Assembly (NCBI GenBank): GCA_050084515.1
Contig: CM114275.1
Coordinates: forward strand, 28,024,001 to 28,088,000
Origin: Blasia pusilla
Lineage: Eukaryota > Marchantiophyta > Marchantiopsida > Blasiales
DNA: 64,000 nucleotides
Direction of reading: 5' to 3'
Shown here piece by piece: positions 12,631 through 23,559 of the stretch. The stretch's first letter is position 1. Each line of letters begins with the position of its first letter. The notes below the pieces were generated by a model that saw only the letters and a list, made by a program, of their open reading frames with translations, searched no databases and was not told the origin of the DNA. The position numbers and the translations under genes were made by a program.

Positions 12631-13059
12631 TACTAGAAAAGAGTCAATTGGAGGAATAGATTTAATATATATGGTTGTAAGAGAGGCACGGCTAGACTCG
12701 TTTTTCCAACTTACATTAGAGAAGAGATAATCCTAAATTTTGAGGGGTATGGATGTTTTCCATGACTACACCTTAGAATTGCAAAGATTTTCTATGAGAG
12801 TTTCAATAGCATGTAACTAGGAAGTCGATGCCAATTAAAGACGTTGAGAGGTTAAAGTGCATTTTATGCCCAACAAGGTGTTCACTTGGAGAGAGTATAT
12901 GTGGATATCAAGACATACAAGAAGGGGAAGCCCGTTGTTGCAGAGACAACTCTACTAGCAAGATTTACTATAGAGTTATAAAATACTTAATGAATTTTTA
13001 AGGGACATAATACTCTTGTGGGGAAGACATTGGTGGTTCCAAGTGGATGTATGTGGATT

Positions 13060-13595
13060 TTTTAGAAGGATATAGTAGTAGGAGATGATCTTGAGTATAT
13101 TTTGGGCTCATGTTTACACAAAACCGTGTATCATTGTAAAGTAAACCAAACCCTTGGCCTTAGTGAAGATAGTTACTATTGCATGAAGGTGTTTAAGGAA
13201 ACATCTCCCTTGTATTCAAGACAATTAATGATGCGTGAGGAGATGTTTGTGACTATTTTACATCAAGGGATGGTTCCCATAGTGAAAATATTGATCGAGG
13301 ATCCAACCCGTGCTATCTATCTATGATGGAATAGTGGGAATTTTGAAAATTGGATGCAAACATGCCATACCTTGAAAAATGGAGGGATGATTTTAGGAGA
13401 GTTGCAAAAGATTATATGTTGCGTTATGGCATTCCTTGTCATTTAGCTTGTGGTTGCCATGCTTGTTACCATGGAGATTATTCACACTCATGGAGTTTTT
13501 CATACCAAACTTCAGGCTAGGAATATCAACATCAATTTTAAATCCAACTCTTAGCCATACATCCGGGTCTTGGATTCTCAACATCCACGTCTCTC
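13060..13595 (+). pseudogene. Protein kinase domain remnant, intron-free
   Basis: One frame (13,102 to about 13,590) reads as a decayed eukaryotic kinase domain. A glycine-loop-like ILGSCLHKTVY sits near 13,110-13,142 (two loop glycines replaced). A VAIK-like CMKVFKE (lysine at 13,185-13,187) follows, then REE for helix C and a hinge-like 'AIYL-WNSGNFENWM'. The catalytic-loop-like block is HTHGVFHTKLQARNIN (13,483-13,530), and a DFG-like LDSQ lies near 13,570. The HRD aspartate is lost and at least four in-frame stops occur. Loop to DFG spans about 490 bp without introns, which suggests a processed or transposon-captured copy. It ends where a copia-type LTR begins at 13,598. The subfamily is unknown. 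Confidence 0.55.
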
Positions 13596-13597
13596 AA

Positions 13598-13970
13598 CAC
13601 CATTAATGTGATCGGACCCCTTATATGAGGAGAAGCCTAGATTGATGGTTCTGTCTAAGGAGTCATAGTAATATGATGTAGATGGTTTATAGAGTAGTGT
13701 AGTGGGGCATGTTGATGGAATATTTTTCCATAAATAGAAATGAAAAAAATAGGTATAAAAACCTTAGTTTCCCGAGTAGTGGATTACTCACAAGCCGCAT
13801 TGATAGCGCATTCTCGTATGTCGAGTTATCTCCATATTCAAGTTCCATCAACGATCTTCTCAGAGGGCAGACAGACTAGGCCACTTTGTATCTCCAAGAT
13901 TTATAACATATTTCACTGATTTTGTCACATTCTATTTTCTCACCCGGGATTGGAGATTGGGGAAATGCTT
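13598..13970 (+). repeat. Copia-type LTR, copy 1
   Basis: It starts with CACCATTAATGTGATCGGAC, continues through TTATATGAGGAGAAGCCTAG and a TAGTTTCCCGAGTAGT block, then TTATCTCCATATTCAAGTTC, and ends with TTTGTATCTCCAAGATTTAT. The same order occurs at 28,198-28,570 (plus), 28,975-29,372 (minus) and, more diverged, 29,395-29,970 (plus). Copia gag and RT pieces lie between the latter copies, which supports the copia assignment. Here it appears to be a solo LTR. Confidence 0.6.
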
Positions 13971-16260
13971 TATGGGATGATGGGTGCTTAGTCTGACCTT
14001 AGAGATGGTGGATCCATGAACTCCGGTGCACATGGCACCGAAGTAGACAGCATGGCCTAAGAATCTTGCTTTTGGCATAGCCATAGAAATATGCCCTAAG
14101 AATTGTTACAATTTGAACTATGTGACATACAACCTAACTGTTGTCGGGGATGCCTACTCAAATGTAAGATGGACTTATTTGGAAAGGATTCGAAAGTGGG
14201 CGTTAGCTCCAAACCCTTTGGATCGCAAAAGCCTAGAGTATCTTATTGCATATATAAGAGTAAATACAAAAATATAAGGTATAGAAAATATGGATTCACG
14301 ATTAAGACCATCTACATATGCTCATTGAGTGTGTGGTGATGGGATTTTTGTAACCATAATAATATGACTATAAATCCATTTGAGGATTGTATATTTTTCA
14401 CGAGAAATATAGGACATGATTGAAAAATATAAACATGTGACTTTGAATTATTGCAAATGATCACGGATGTATGATCCACGGATGTATTGTATGTAATTAT
14501 GTCACTATTGTTGAAATGTTTTGGTAACGACCGTTTCCTTTCAGATTTTGGTAGAAGACAAGTTGAAGATGGAGTTTTTGCCTCATAAAGATCATATTCC
14601 TCACAAGGTAGAGGGTGAAAAAAGAGGTGAAGAACCCCACGATACACCAAGACAGCCAACACCTCTAAAGGTAAACAAGAAGACGATCTCACTATTCATC
14701 ACCAAAGATGAATTGAAGGCGCACTCAGACAGTGCTATATTCGACACGAACATTGTTCAAGAAGTCGTGGCTTAAGTGGCAGCGTGGCCGGATTGTGCGA
14801 TTGGAGAATTTGCAAGGAAAGGGAAAGAAGGATTGGGTCTTGTTCAATGGCCTTGCAAGTTATGACACCTCCTGACAAAGAAGAGGAAGGTAGTGAACAA
14901 GGTATTTGTCAAGCTCAAAGTGGTAGAGTTGATGAAGGGTATGGAGGTTCATTATAGTGATGTGGAGGATCGGTCTGTAAAAAGAGATAAGAGACACTGA
15001 GCACAAGATGAAATATCCCCACGGATGCACTCAAAACAATTAAGGGTTCATGCTCTGCCAAATTTTGGAAGTATGGGCCTACGACATGAACATAAACCAT
15101 ACTGAGCAATAGAGGAGGGCACATGAATCCATGATGGCAAGAAGACAATAAGAAATGGATGAATTGTTGTGATGAAGACCAAGGGGCAACATGGGAGAAC
15201 TCATCCCCATGACAATCTTACTTGAGGGTCGTCTTGTGAAAGATGTTGATATGATGTTATTTCAACCTATCAACCAATTGTGGCCGCTTGCTCTACGCAC
15301 AACATGGGATAATGTAGTGGATCCAAATGATGCCAACTATAATTCTTTGATATAGGTACCAACACCTCTCAATGCAAGCAAATAATAGCAAGATATGTAT
15401 GATTGGATGAAGGAAATTGCTTTAGCTGAAGGATGGGCTCTTACACCAAAAAACTGGCCTAAATGCATGATTTGCTTCAACATCTTTTCCGCATAAGGTT
15501 GCTACGTGACAGACACATATAAAGGCCATGTTACTATCACACAAATTTCCAACTTTTAGACAACCTTGGTCAGGAAGACTCTATAACCTTTTTGGTATAT
15601 CTTTCCTTACACATGAGAGTAATGCACCACCTTCGTATTACAAGCAAACCCAAGAGTAGGATAATTTAACTTTCAATTTCAGACATCGTAGCCCCTAATC
15701 CAATTATAACCCTGAAGTGAACATAGATGGGATAGTTCACAGAGAAATTGAACATCAACAAAGATTTGTTTGGGAAATGCCATTGTGGCTCATGTGCTTC
15801 ATTGACATGTATGATCGAGGAGAGATTATTCACGGAATCGCCATAGATCTCCAAAATGGAGAGGCAGAAAACTACTTCTTTGAGTAAGGGTTGACTCCAT
15901 AAGAAGTCCAGGATGTTTTTCAACACAACTTGACAACTTGTCCTTGACGATCACCAAAATACATTGGTGGATGATGTTGTCTTGAGGAGACTGAAATTGA
16001 TTTCAACACCTTTCTTCAGATATTCCTCAAAGGATGAAAGGGGAATATTCATGAACATTACCCTCGTCGAATGCAGCAAGAACTCTTTCGATTTTTCGAG
16101 AGATATTGGGAGATTTTTTCAACACAGCCAACACAAGACACAAATGATGGCCATAGTGGAGCCAATATTGTGTTACAGAGGACTATTCCTCATGGAGGGG
16201 GGACGCGCATGACTAGAGCTAGGAGAAGGGTTCGCAAGATTTCAGAACTGCTATAACATA
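13970..16260 (+). pseudogene. Decayed coding tract of unknown family
   Basis: Several plus-strand segments have a coding-like look but are broken by stops and shifts: 14,521-14,775; a tract near 15,400-15,540 reading 'DWMKEIALAEGWALTPKNWP'; one near 15,760-15,890 ('GEIIHGIAIDLQNGEAENYF'); and 15,964-16,256, where two frames alternate and the last ends in a basic MTRARRRVRKISELL. I recognise no family. It may be the protein of an unassigned mobile element, lying between a copia LTR and a GC-rich block. Confidence 0.3.
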
Positions 16261-16730
16261 TATCCAATGAAAACTCAGATTAGATAGAATGAGTTTGTGT
16301 TTATATCTCTGTAATGTACATAAGCATGAGGTTCCTCTCAATCCATAGGTTTTCATACACCAAGCATTTTTGTAAAAAATATTTAATTTTTTTTCTTGAA
16401 AGTGGCTTATTTATACTATCTTATGGACAAATGCCGCACCCCTTAAGGAAAGTTGAATGCATATTTCTGCACGAAGTTCTATGGATGGGGATTTGGAGTT
16501 GGAAGATTAAGCTTGAATTAATTTCAAAAAAGAAATTTCATCTTCATTGATTTCTACTATTAAGGGCGTTTGCTAACTTTGAAAAGTAAAGGGCATAATT
16601 GATTTAAGTCTTCTTTTTATAATCTCTTAAGCATTTTTTTTCTTAAAATTATTTTAAACGATAAGGAATATTAAAGAGATTATTTAAAATTTCATATTTT
16701 CCATTCTAATTTTTGTACGTTTAAAAGGTC
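16260..16730. other. AT-rich spacer, nothing recognised
   Basis: Low-complexity AT-rich sequence with T and A runs (16,375-16,400 and 16,620-16,700). No coding motif, RNA gene or clear repeat boundary was seen. Confidence 0.5.
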
Positions 16731-17700
16731 CGTTGGACGTAGGGTTCCACAAGGACAAAGTATGTGTGAGCATAGATGTCTATATCTGCTTACTTATGTC
16801 CTTTCCTAATGGACAAGTCCATCCATGGGATAGACATGTCCTCGGACATGTCGGCACGCTCCTGAACCTGCCACCTAGACTCGGGCTGACCAAGCCCGCA
16901 CCCTTTGCGTGGCCCGCAAGGCGGACTAGGGTAGGGCAGGCGCACGCTTATGGCGGGCGCGTGAGGCTCACGGCGGGCAAGAGCGGATTGGCGCAAGCTC
17001 GGAACGGGCTAGGACCAGGTTGGTGCGGGCTCAAGGCCAGCACAATTTTGTCCTAGAGGACCAAATTCTATCGAGGACCAAATCCTGCTCACCAAATCCG
17101 AGCCCGCGCCCAGCTCACACCACCCAACCTACCCTAGCCCGCGCGTGCAGGCTTGAAACCCGCGCCTGAGCAGTTAAGCCCGTACCCGCCCGCCCCCATT
17201 TCGTGCCTTTCTGCCCCCACTTTGGCATGCGGGCCACGCAACAAATATGGGCTTCGGGTGGGCTCGGGCCACAGATACCCGGGCCCGCACGTACATGTCC
17301 GTCCATAAGACCGACATACGTCCGCGGACATGGACATGTCCGCGGGCAGAGACTTTATCCATGTGCAACCTAGGCTTGCGGACATGGCCGTGTGGGCCTA
17401 GGTACCCGCAACCTGCAGCTCAGCCCAATCTCAGAGCCCGCCAAGCTCATAGCAGGTACCCAGGTTGGCAAAGCCCGCACGGGTTTTGTGGCCTGTATCT
17501 GAGTCTGCCTCCAAAGCCTATCAAGCCCGTAGCAGGCACTTGGGCTAGCCAAGCCCACTCTAGTTTTGTGGCCTGCAACCATGCCTGTAGGGCTCGCTTA
17601 GTCCCGTGCAAGGCGTGCACATAGCGGGCTCGCAAGCCACATAATTGGTGTGGGCTCGATCAACCCGAGTGCTTGCTACGGGCTCGATAGGATTCACGTG
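16730..17700. mobile_element. GC-rich repeat, third and longest copy
   Basis: A block of about 1 kb dominated by GGCCCG, AAGCCCG and GGGCTCG words and by palindromic words around GGACATGTCC (16,838-16,860 and 17,296-17,345). It opens with CCATCCATGGGATAGACATG, matching the start of the 8,645 block. Overlapping frames on both strands are a composition artefact. The abrupt change of base content at both ends argues for an inserted element, not a gene or CpG island. Confidence 0.45.
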
Positions 17701-18020
17701 CACGCTTGGATACATGAGCGGCATGTCCATTTCCCTGAAATCTTGATTGAAGGGGCATAGTTAATTTCTAAATATTCTTTATTAGGTTCTAAGGTTGTAA
17801 AGCCCTTAACTTTCTTTCTTCCATATCTGAAAGATTGATGAATAAATTCATTTTCAATTTTTCTTTGGTTGAAAATCATACTATTGAGTATTAATTCACT
17901 ACTTCTCCTTGTATTATCTCATAATACTATTTCAAATATATTAATATTGAAAGCTATCTATAATCATGTATGTACTATGTAAACTTCTAAAGTGCCTCTT
18001 GGAGAATATTACTAATTCAT
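17700..18020. other. AT-rich spacer
   Basis: A short minus-strand open frame (17,694-17,879) has no recognised motif. The stretch may be the 3' non-coding part of the minus-strand copia element that follows at higher coordinates. Confidence 0.3.
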
Positions 18021-19395
18021 TTTCTTTCGTCATCTGAAATCTCGTCTCAAATATTAAATTTCTTTCGGTGATGTGCAAGGATAATGAAACCCAAATTGTT
18101 GCACTTGATGACAACATCACCTTCTAGTGCTTCTCCCATGTTCTCTAATATGTATCTAAACCAAACTGCGTTGTTCTCATTCTTAGTAGAAGAAAGGGCC
18201 ATTATAGGCTACTTCTTACTAATCCACAATACTACACCAGGTCATACAAAGAAGCAATAATAATAAAAAGATCTAGGAGAATTTGAACCTCATATCCAAT
18301 CCAAATCACAAAGCCTATCATATTTTTCATGCTCTATAGGTGATGTCGTAGTTGGTAATGCCTTCGATGTACTTCAACAAATATATGCGTTCCTTCCAAT
18401 GATTCTCATGAGGCTTAGTTGAGAACGTACTTGATATACTTCCAATAAAATTGATATGTGGTCTTATGTTGGACATGTATAAATATATGAATCTACCCGC
18501 TCGCTTTCAAAATATCTTTTCATGGACCAATGGTGAAACATCCTTTATTGAGAGATTCAAATCAATCATCCGTGGCGAGACCACTTTCTTATACTTGGTC
18601 ATCCCAAATTTCTTCAAGATTTCTCTGGCATACCTTTACCAAGAAAGAAAAATACGATATGACTATTGCAAAATCTCTCGAGATCAATGAACTAATGGAA
18701 AAGACCTAAATTTGATATTTCAAAGTCAAATTTTAACACTTCCTTCATTTCTTCTATTTTCTTATGATCAAGATCTCTTGTGATAGTGAAATAATCTACG
18801 TAGAGGAAAATAGAAATGTACATCCTATCTTTGGTGAACACTCGTAAAATTGCTTCTAAAGGATTCTTAGTGAGGTCTTTTTGTCTGAACACTATATCTA
18901 TTTGGTGATACCATACCTTTAAAGGTATGGTATCACCAAATAAATATAGTGTTCAGACAAAAAGACATATGTTATGCTTGAAGAAGTGGATATACTTTCT
19001 CCTCTAATTTGGGTGTCCCAAAACTTGCTAGCTATAATAAACATACCTCCAACTTAAGACTCTAATTAAAAAAAAGCATACTTCACGTCATATTGGTATA
19101 TGATAATAAAAAGCAGTATCTTGCTCCCGCTAGAGCTAGAACAATATGAATAATTGTCATCCTTGCAGTTAGGGAAAATTTCTCATTATCATTAAGACCT
19201 TTGGTCAAAGAAAAACTAATGAACCAATATTTTTTTGAATTTATCCAACATAATCGTCTGACTTGTAGTTGGTCTTCTTGTCCATTGACTTACTATAAAT
19301 TATCTTTCTTTCCTTTGTCTCCTAAAAAATATTCCAAGTTTGATTCCTTTGAATTATGTTCAATCTGTAATTGGATGGCCTCTTTCCACATAAAA
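18020..19395 (-). pseudogene. Ty1/copia RT and RNase H remnant
   Basis: Read from high to low coordinate the order is that of copia pol. 'FSLTARMTIIHIVLALA' near 19,150 matches the family's APVARMETIR block. LYVDYFTITRDLDHKKIEEM (18,740-18,800) corresponds to the YVDDLIITG RT motif, with the second catalytic aspartate changed to Y. 'REILKKFGM' and 'RAGRFIYLYMSNIRPHI' (about 18,480-18,620) match the YAxxILxxFGM and GSLIYLxxTRPDI blocks. 'VVLWISKK-PIMALSSTKNE' (about 18,190) matches the RNase H start. Stops, shifts and a 92-bp palindrome inactivate it. Its 5' side abuts a Ty3/gypsy integrase at about 19,400. Confidence 0.75.
18875..18966. repeat. 92-bp near-perfect palindrome without spacer
   Basis: Two 46-bp arms meet at CCTTTAAAGG (centre 18,920/18,921), with a single mismatched pair (18,898 and 18,943). 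The left arm is ordinary copia RT sequence (the AWYHxID region on the minus strand); the right arm is its inverted copy and replaces roughly 45 missing codons. It would extrude as a long hairpin. A fold-back template switch during reverse transcription or repair would explain it. Confidence 0.9.
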
Positions 19396-20389
19396 TTAAC
19401 GAGAGCTTCTCAATGAAATCCACATCAACACTTTCCCACAGTCTTCCCGGAATTGGAAAAGGTTGAAGAAGCCAAACACAATTAGACATACTTTTGGGAT
19501 GGGCAATAGGAATATTTCTTATGAATCTCCAAGGTCACGATCTGACGTGGATGTCCCATCCAAGGTGTATCATGATAAACTTTGAGAACCTTGGTCCTTA
19601 AAATCTCAAGAAAATATATCCTTTACTACTTATATTTCAAAATACCATCCACAAGTGTAATGCACCTCATACTCGTGCGGGTATGCCTCCTTCACCAACT
19701 TTCTCATATCAGTGTCCAACACCTACGTTCCTCTCAAGTATTGCTCCCGCCTACTCAAGGCATCCTTACCACATTCTTTGGTCCTGTCCTGGCTTATGGA
19801 TGATTTCCACATCGAATCTCACTAGGTATTCTTTCCAACGAAGTTTTTTTCAATGATAGCTTCTCTTGACTTGCAAAATACTTGCAGGTGATGTTATTAG
19901 TATAAACCTTGAATTGCACACTATGTAGCAAACATAATTCCCACTTCTTAAGGCAATGGATCACCACATCTATCTCCCTCTCATGAGTGGGCCAATTTTT
20001 CCCTTACTTGGCCGACTCATAAGAAATTGGTCAACCTGTTTAGTGCAAGAGTCCCCCAATCGCAAAGTTAGACGCATTAGTCCAAACTTTGAACAGACCC
20101 TGATTTTTGGAAACTTGAGTACATGAGGGTTTCTTACTAGAAAATTTAGTTTTTCAAACACCTCTCAACACTCTTTGGCCCATCATAACACTGTTTCCTT
20201 CCGCGTCAAGTCATTGAAGTTAGAACGGTCTAGTACCCTTGGAAAAATCCTAGGTATATCTTCTATAGAAAGAAAAAAATACAACAAATGACCTTGTCTT
20301 AATCAAATTTCTTGGAGCACGCCATAACTTGATATCCTCAAGCTTGTTATGAGTGGATCATATACTTTGATTGCCAATGTGTGTCTCAA

Positions 20390-20690
20390 GAAGTTCACTT
20401 CTTAGACCATGAAACAACACTTAGATGGTTTCCCAAACAATTTTTTCTAACAAATCTTGAAAGAGAGTATTCATGGGAGTCATGAATGTAGCTAGCATCT
20501 TAGACTCTTAGTGAGTCCAAACGGAATCACTAGGAACTCATACGGTCTGAATCTTGTCCTCATTTTGGTCTTATATTTATCCCCTTCTACAATTTGGATT
20601 TGGTAAAACTCTTGCCCTAGATCTATCTTGGTAAAATACTTGGATCCCGCCAGTGCATTAAAAAATTCATCTTCCAAGGGAAATGGATAA
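20390..20690 (-). pseudogene. Reverse transcriptase core of the minus-strand Ty3/gypsy element
   Basis: The clearest pol segment: LAGSKYFTKIDLGQEFYQI, with the first catalytic aspartate in KIDL, then TRFRPYEFLVIPFGL, the usual Ty3/gypsy fingers-palm sequence. The YLDD box expected about 45 residues on is not readable. Downstream 'KPSKCCF' and 'EVNFLRHTL' match the KCxF-x-EVxFLGH block, so the domain was once complete. Confidence 0.8.
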
Positions 20691-21719
20691 TTTTTTCTTG
20701 ATGGTCTTTTAGTTCAACACCCTATAATCCATCCACAAGCGCGTGGACCTATCCATGGAAAGGGAAGGGGCTCCAAATGCCGCAAAACTAGGTGAATGAA
20801 CCCAATTTCGTACAATACCTTAATGCTACCATATATGAGTTGCCTTTCTTGGGGAATCATCCCCTATGGTTTCTTTCGATCATAGTCATTTTAAGTTCGA
20901 GTTACATGCTATGATCTTTGTTTCGCCTGGGTAGCAACCCTTTTGGAAGTTCCTTGGTTAAGACATCTCTGAAGCTTTTCCAAGATTTTCCACACTCTAT
21001 GCATAATGTTTCCTTTTAGTTCCTCCTTTAGTGGTGCATCATCCGATTTAGACTCCTCAAATTTCAACGTGACTCCCCAACATTGGAACCCGCCCTTAAG
21101 ATCCCTTTCAAGTTGCTTGGCCAAAATCAATTTAGCAACGTGCTTTACTTGATTAATCCTAAAAATTCGAGGATGCAAATTTTTTCTTTGAATCTCAAGA
21201 ATCATCATGGTTGTCACCAAGAGGAATCTCTAATATGCCTTTGATGGATCTAATGACTATGCATATATGCGCAAAAATCTAAGCGATAAAATCATGTATG
21301 GATCGCCTAGGCTATATACTAGAAAGTTTACCCTAGCACTAGACCCAACTTTCACTCTTTAAATCACCATCTTAATTTTCCATGCTTGGGTTGAGGTGGT
21401 TACCGAGTGTTCATCAATATATTTTACTATCACTCCCAACTTTTCCAGCGCTTTTGGATCTAGGAAGTTGCAGGTCGCCCGTGTGTGAATCAGCAACCAC
21501 AATTTTTTCTGCAATCAGTACCTCAACTAGAAATTGGCGCTCACTACCATCCTTATGCGACTCCTTTGAAGGATCATTACTTTGTCTCAACTCGTTCCCT
21601 GAAGGATTCAAATTTGCTAAACGCCAAGGCGTCAATCTCCCTTACTCGGTCAACGTCTTTGCGCTTGGTGATTGCTCTTGTTGCAGTGACACTCATGCCT
21701 TCCATGCATTGGTCCCTTT

Positions 21720-22480
21720 TGCCTTAGGGCACTCTTGCTTGAAATGACGAGGATTTTGCACACATAATACCCTCAGGAAACATGTTCACTTGAGGTTGCC
21801 CCTTGCTTGGAACTTGGAGATTGTTGAGGTTTGAACCTTTTGGATTCTAACCCCACGTTCGGCCTTGTCTCTTTGGGTTTCCTCTTGTTTGCCAAAAAAA
21901 ATGATGCTCCTGCCTTTGTAACATGGACCATCTTGTCTTGCTCCTCGAGACTTAGATTTTTAGCCACCAATTGAGTAGTCATGTCAATGGTTGCCTTTAA
22001 CTTCCCAAACTTGGTTGCCAAGGTTGCACTTTTCTCCTCTATTTCCATTTCAACTAGGATGGCATTTCCTCCACAAACTTGAAGTCTAACATATCATTAA
22101 CCACTGCCAATTGCACTTATAGCAACCAGATTTTGGTTTGGGTTGCTTGATCAGAAGGAGCCAAAGATCTCCTTAGTTCTAAGGTGACCATGTTTCAACC
22201 TAGCTCCATGGTGTTTTGATCCTTACAAAATTCTTGGTACCACGTGACCGCATGAGCCTCTAATTTCAAAGGGCTTCAACCCCCCATCTTGCTCTCGGAA
22301 CATGTTAAGTCCCAAGAACATGTTCTACCATGGTCACCCATTGATTGAGCCGCATGATATCCACCATAAACACATGCAACTCCTTCCTCACGTCTCCCAA
22401 TCAATACATTGGGGATGAGACTGAAGTTGACATGACTTCAATGCCGCGGAGATGGCATGATGAACCTCATCAAAACTTAC
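21720..22480 (-). pseudogene. Gag of the minus-strand Ty3/gypsy element
   Basis: The open segment 21,773-22,048 reads through 'MEIEEKSATLATKFGKLKAT' and 'KRKPKETRPNVGLESKRF', the basic linker before a zinc knuckle. The knuckle itself is incomplete: H-x4-C is present near 21,740 but the first cysteine pair is damaged. The capsid part upstream (22,050-22,480) is fragmentary. Confidence 0.55.
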
Positions 22481-22547
22481 AGGTGGTTGAAGCGCCGTGA
22501 TCTTCCTCTCTGCATCCTTGCTACTCTTCCTCTTCATTGGTGATCAT

Positions 22548-22603
22548 GCCCAAGACTCTTGGGGACTCATTGGAACTCCAACGAGTCCCCAAGAGTCTTG
22601 GGC
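22548..22603. repeat. 26-bp inverted repeat with 4-base loop
   Basis: Left arm 22,548-22,573 and right arm 22,578-22,603 are complementary with one mismatch; the core GCCCAAGACTCTTGGGGACTC is perfect. It lies at the 5' end of the minus-strand gag. Like the 18.9-kb palindrome it looks like a fold-back duplication, not a terminator. Confidence 0.9.
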
Positions 22604-22848
22604 GGAAAGTTTCGTCCCCCAAAGACCCATCTTGATTGGGTTACTCATTGAATTCTCCTATATTATGGAAGTCTTGTGGACAATCATGCCCAATAGGCTT
22701 ATTCTCCACATCCCTTCAACCTTCCCTAATCCGGGGCGCTTTGAGATCCATGATCCTCTTCCTACTCCTACGGGGCTTGTCCCCATCTTTGGCCATATCA
22801 ATTGATGCCTCCAAAATCACCCACTTATTATGGCCTATTAGTTTAATT

Positions 22849-22860
22849 TCTTTGATACCA
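22849..22860 (-). promoter_or_regulatory. PBS-like site (initiator tRNA-Met type)
   Basis: On the minus strand TGGTATCAAAGA matches the common plant PBS TGGTATCAGAGC with two differences. It lies upstream of the minus-strand gag in the correct orientation, so the DNA at about 22,865-23,530 is probably the element's 5' LTR and leader, in which I see no coding sequence. Confidence 0.5.
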
Positions 22861-22864
22861 CTTC

Positions 22865-23530
22865 CTAAATTTCATCCTCTACTGTACCTAGCTTCACCCT
22901 GAAATTCTTCCGATCTTGAGTTTTGCAATCAAAGGACCTAGATAGAGTCCCAAAGACTCCACCAGTTGCATATTCCCTAGGTAACCAAGAAGCCGCCAAG
23001 CCCTAATGGGGTCTAGTCTCCCCAAGTGCATAGCATCTTCTCTTCCCTAACCCCTGAATAATCTCCCCAAGTCACTTTCCTAAAGTGAAGAGTGTTGGTT
23101 AATTTCTAGGCTTCAAGGTGCGTCCCTTATCTCAAACCTAAAACACGCATCACGGTTAGTTTCGGGTTCAAGGGCTTGAGCGGGTAGAGAGTGAGAGTGT
23201 CCTCCCCTATAGGTACTTTTGGGGTTCTTCACGGAAACCACACCTTCCTTAGTGTACCCGTGAGACCCTTAATTTTGGTCCTCAACCCAAATGTGGTTTG
23301 CATCCCTTGGACCAACGTTTAACTAGTTATCCATAAAGTTTGATTGGCGGAGGCTTCTTGCAGCTTATACAACTCTCAGCTTCCCGAACCCATCTTCGAG
23401 GTAGGACCCATGTTTCATGTGTCTCATAGCTAGCGTCCATGTGAACTCCCCGTTTGGTCTTTCCTCCTTGGATTGCTTCCCAAGTTCTCACTAGTATGGG
23501 CATCATAGGCTTAGCTATTCGCGACATTTT
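22865..23530 (-). repeat. Probable 5' LTR of the minus-strand Ty3/gypsy element
   Basis: Inferred only from position next to a PBS-like site. The sequence is non-coding and of more even base content than the AT-rich DNA beyond 23,560. The partner LTR was not found, because the element is cut off inside its integrase. Confidence 0.35.
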
Positions 23531-23559
23531 TAAATTATATTCTAACTATTTTTTGGGTT

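Larger units (their letters stand above)
19400..22480 (-). pseudogene. Ty3/gypsy gag-pol remnant (minus strand)
   Basis: From high to low coordinates the order gag, protease, RT, RNase H, integrase is readable. Gag lies at about 22,450-21,720. A CCHC-like end reads HFKQECPKAKG near 21,740. A protease-like 'ATCNFLDPKALEKLGV' lies near 21,440. RT is at 20,492-20,677 and on to 20,390. An RNase H-like tract lies at 19,970-20,161, and a 'FDVEIIHKPGQDQ' block near 19,830. The integrase zinc-binding block, 'YHDTPWMGHPRQIVTLEIHK', lies near 19,545-19,605. Stops and shifts abound. The block order fits a Ty3/gypsy element; the clade is uncertain because the pol end is cut off where copia pol begins at about 19,400. 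Confidence 0.8.

Noticed and set aside
22548-22603. Rho-independent terminator
   Set aside because: No bacterial context and no following T run; it is a fold-back duplication in a plant retroelement.
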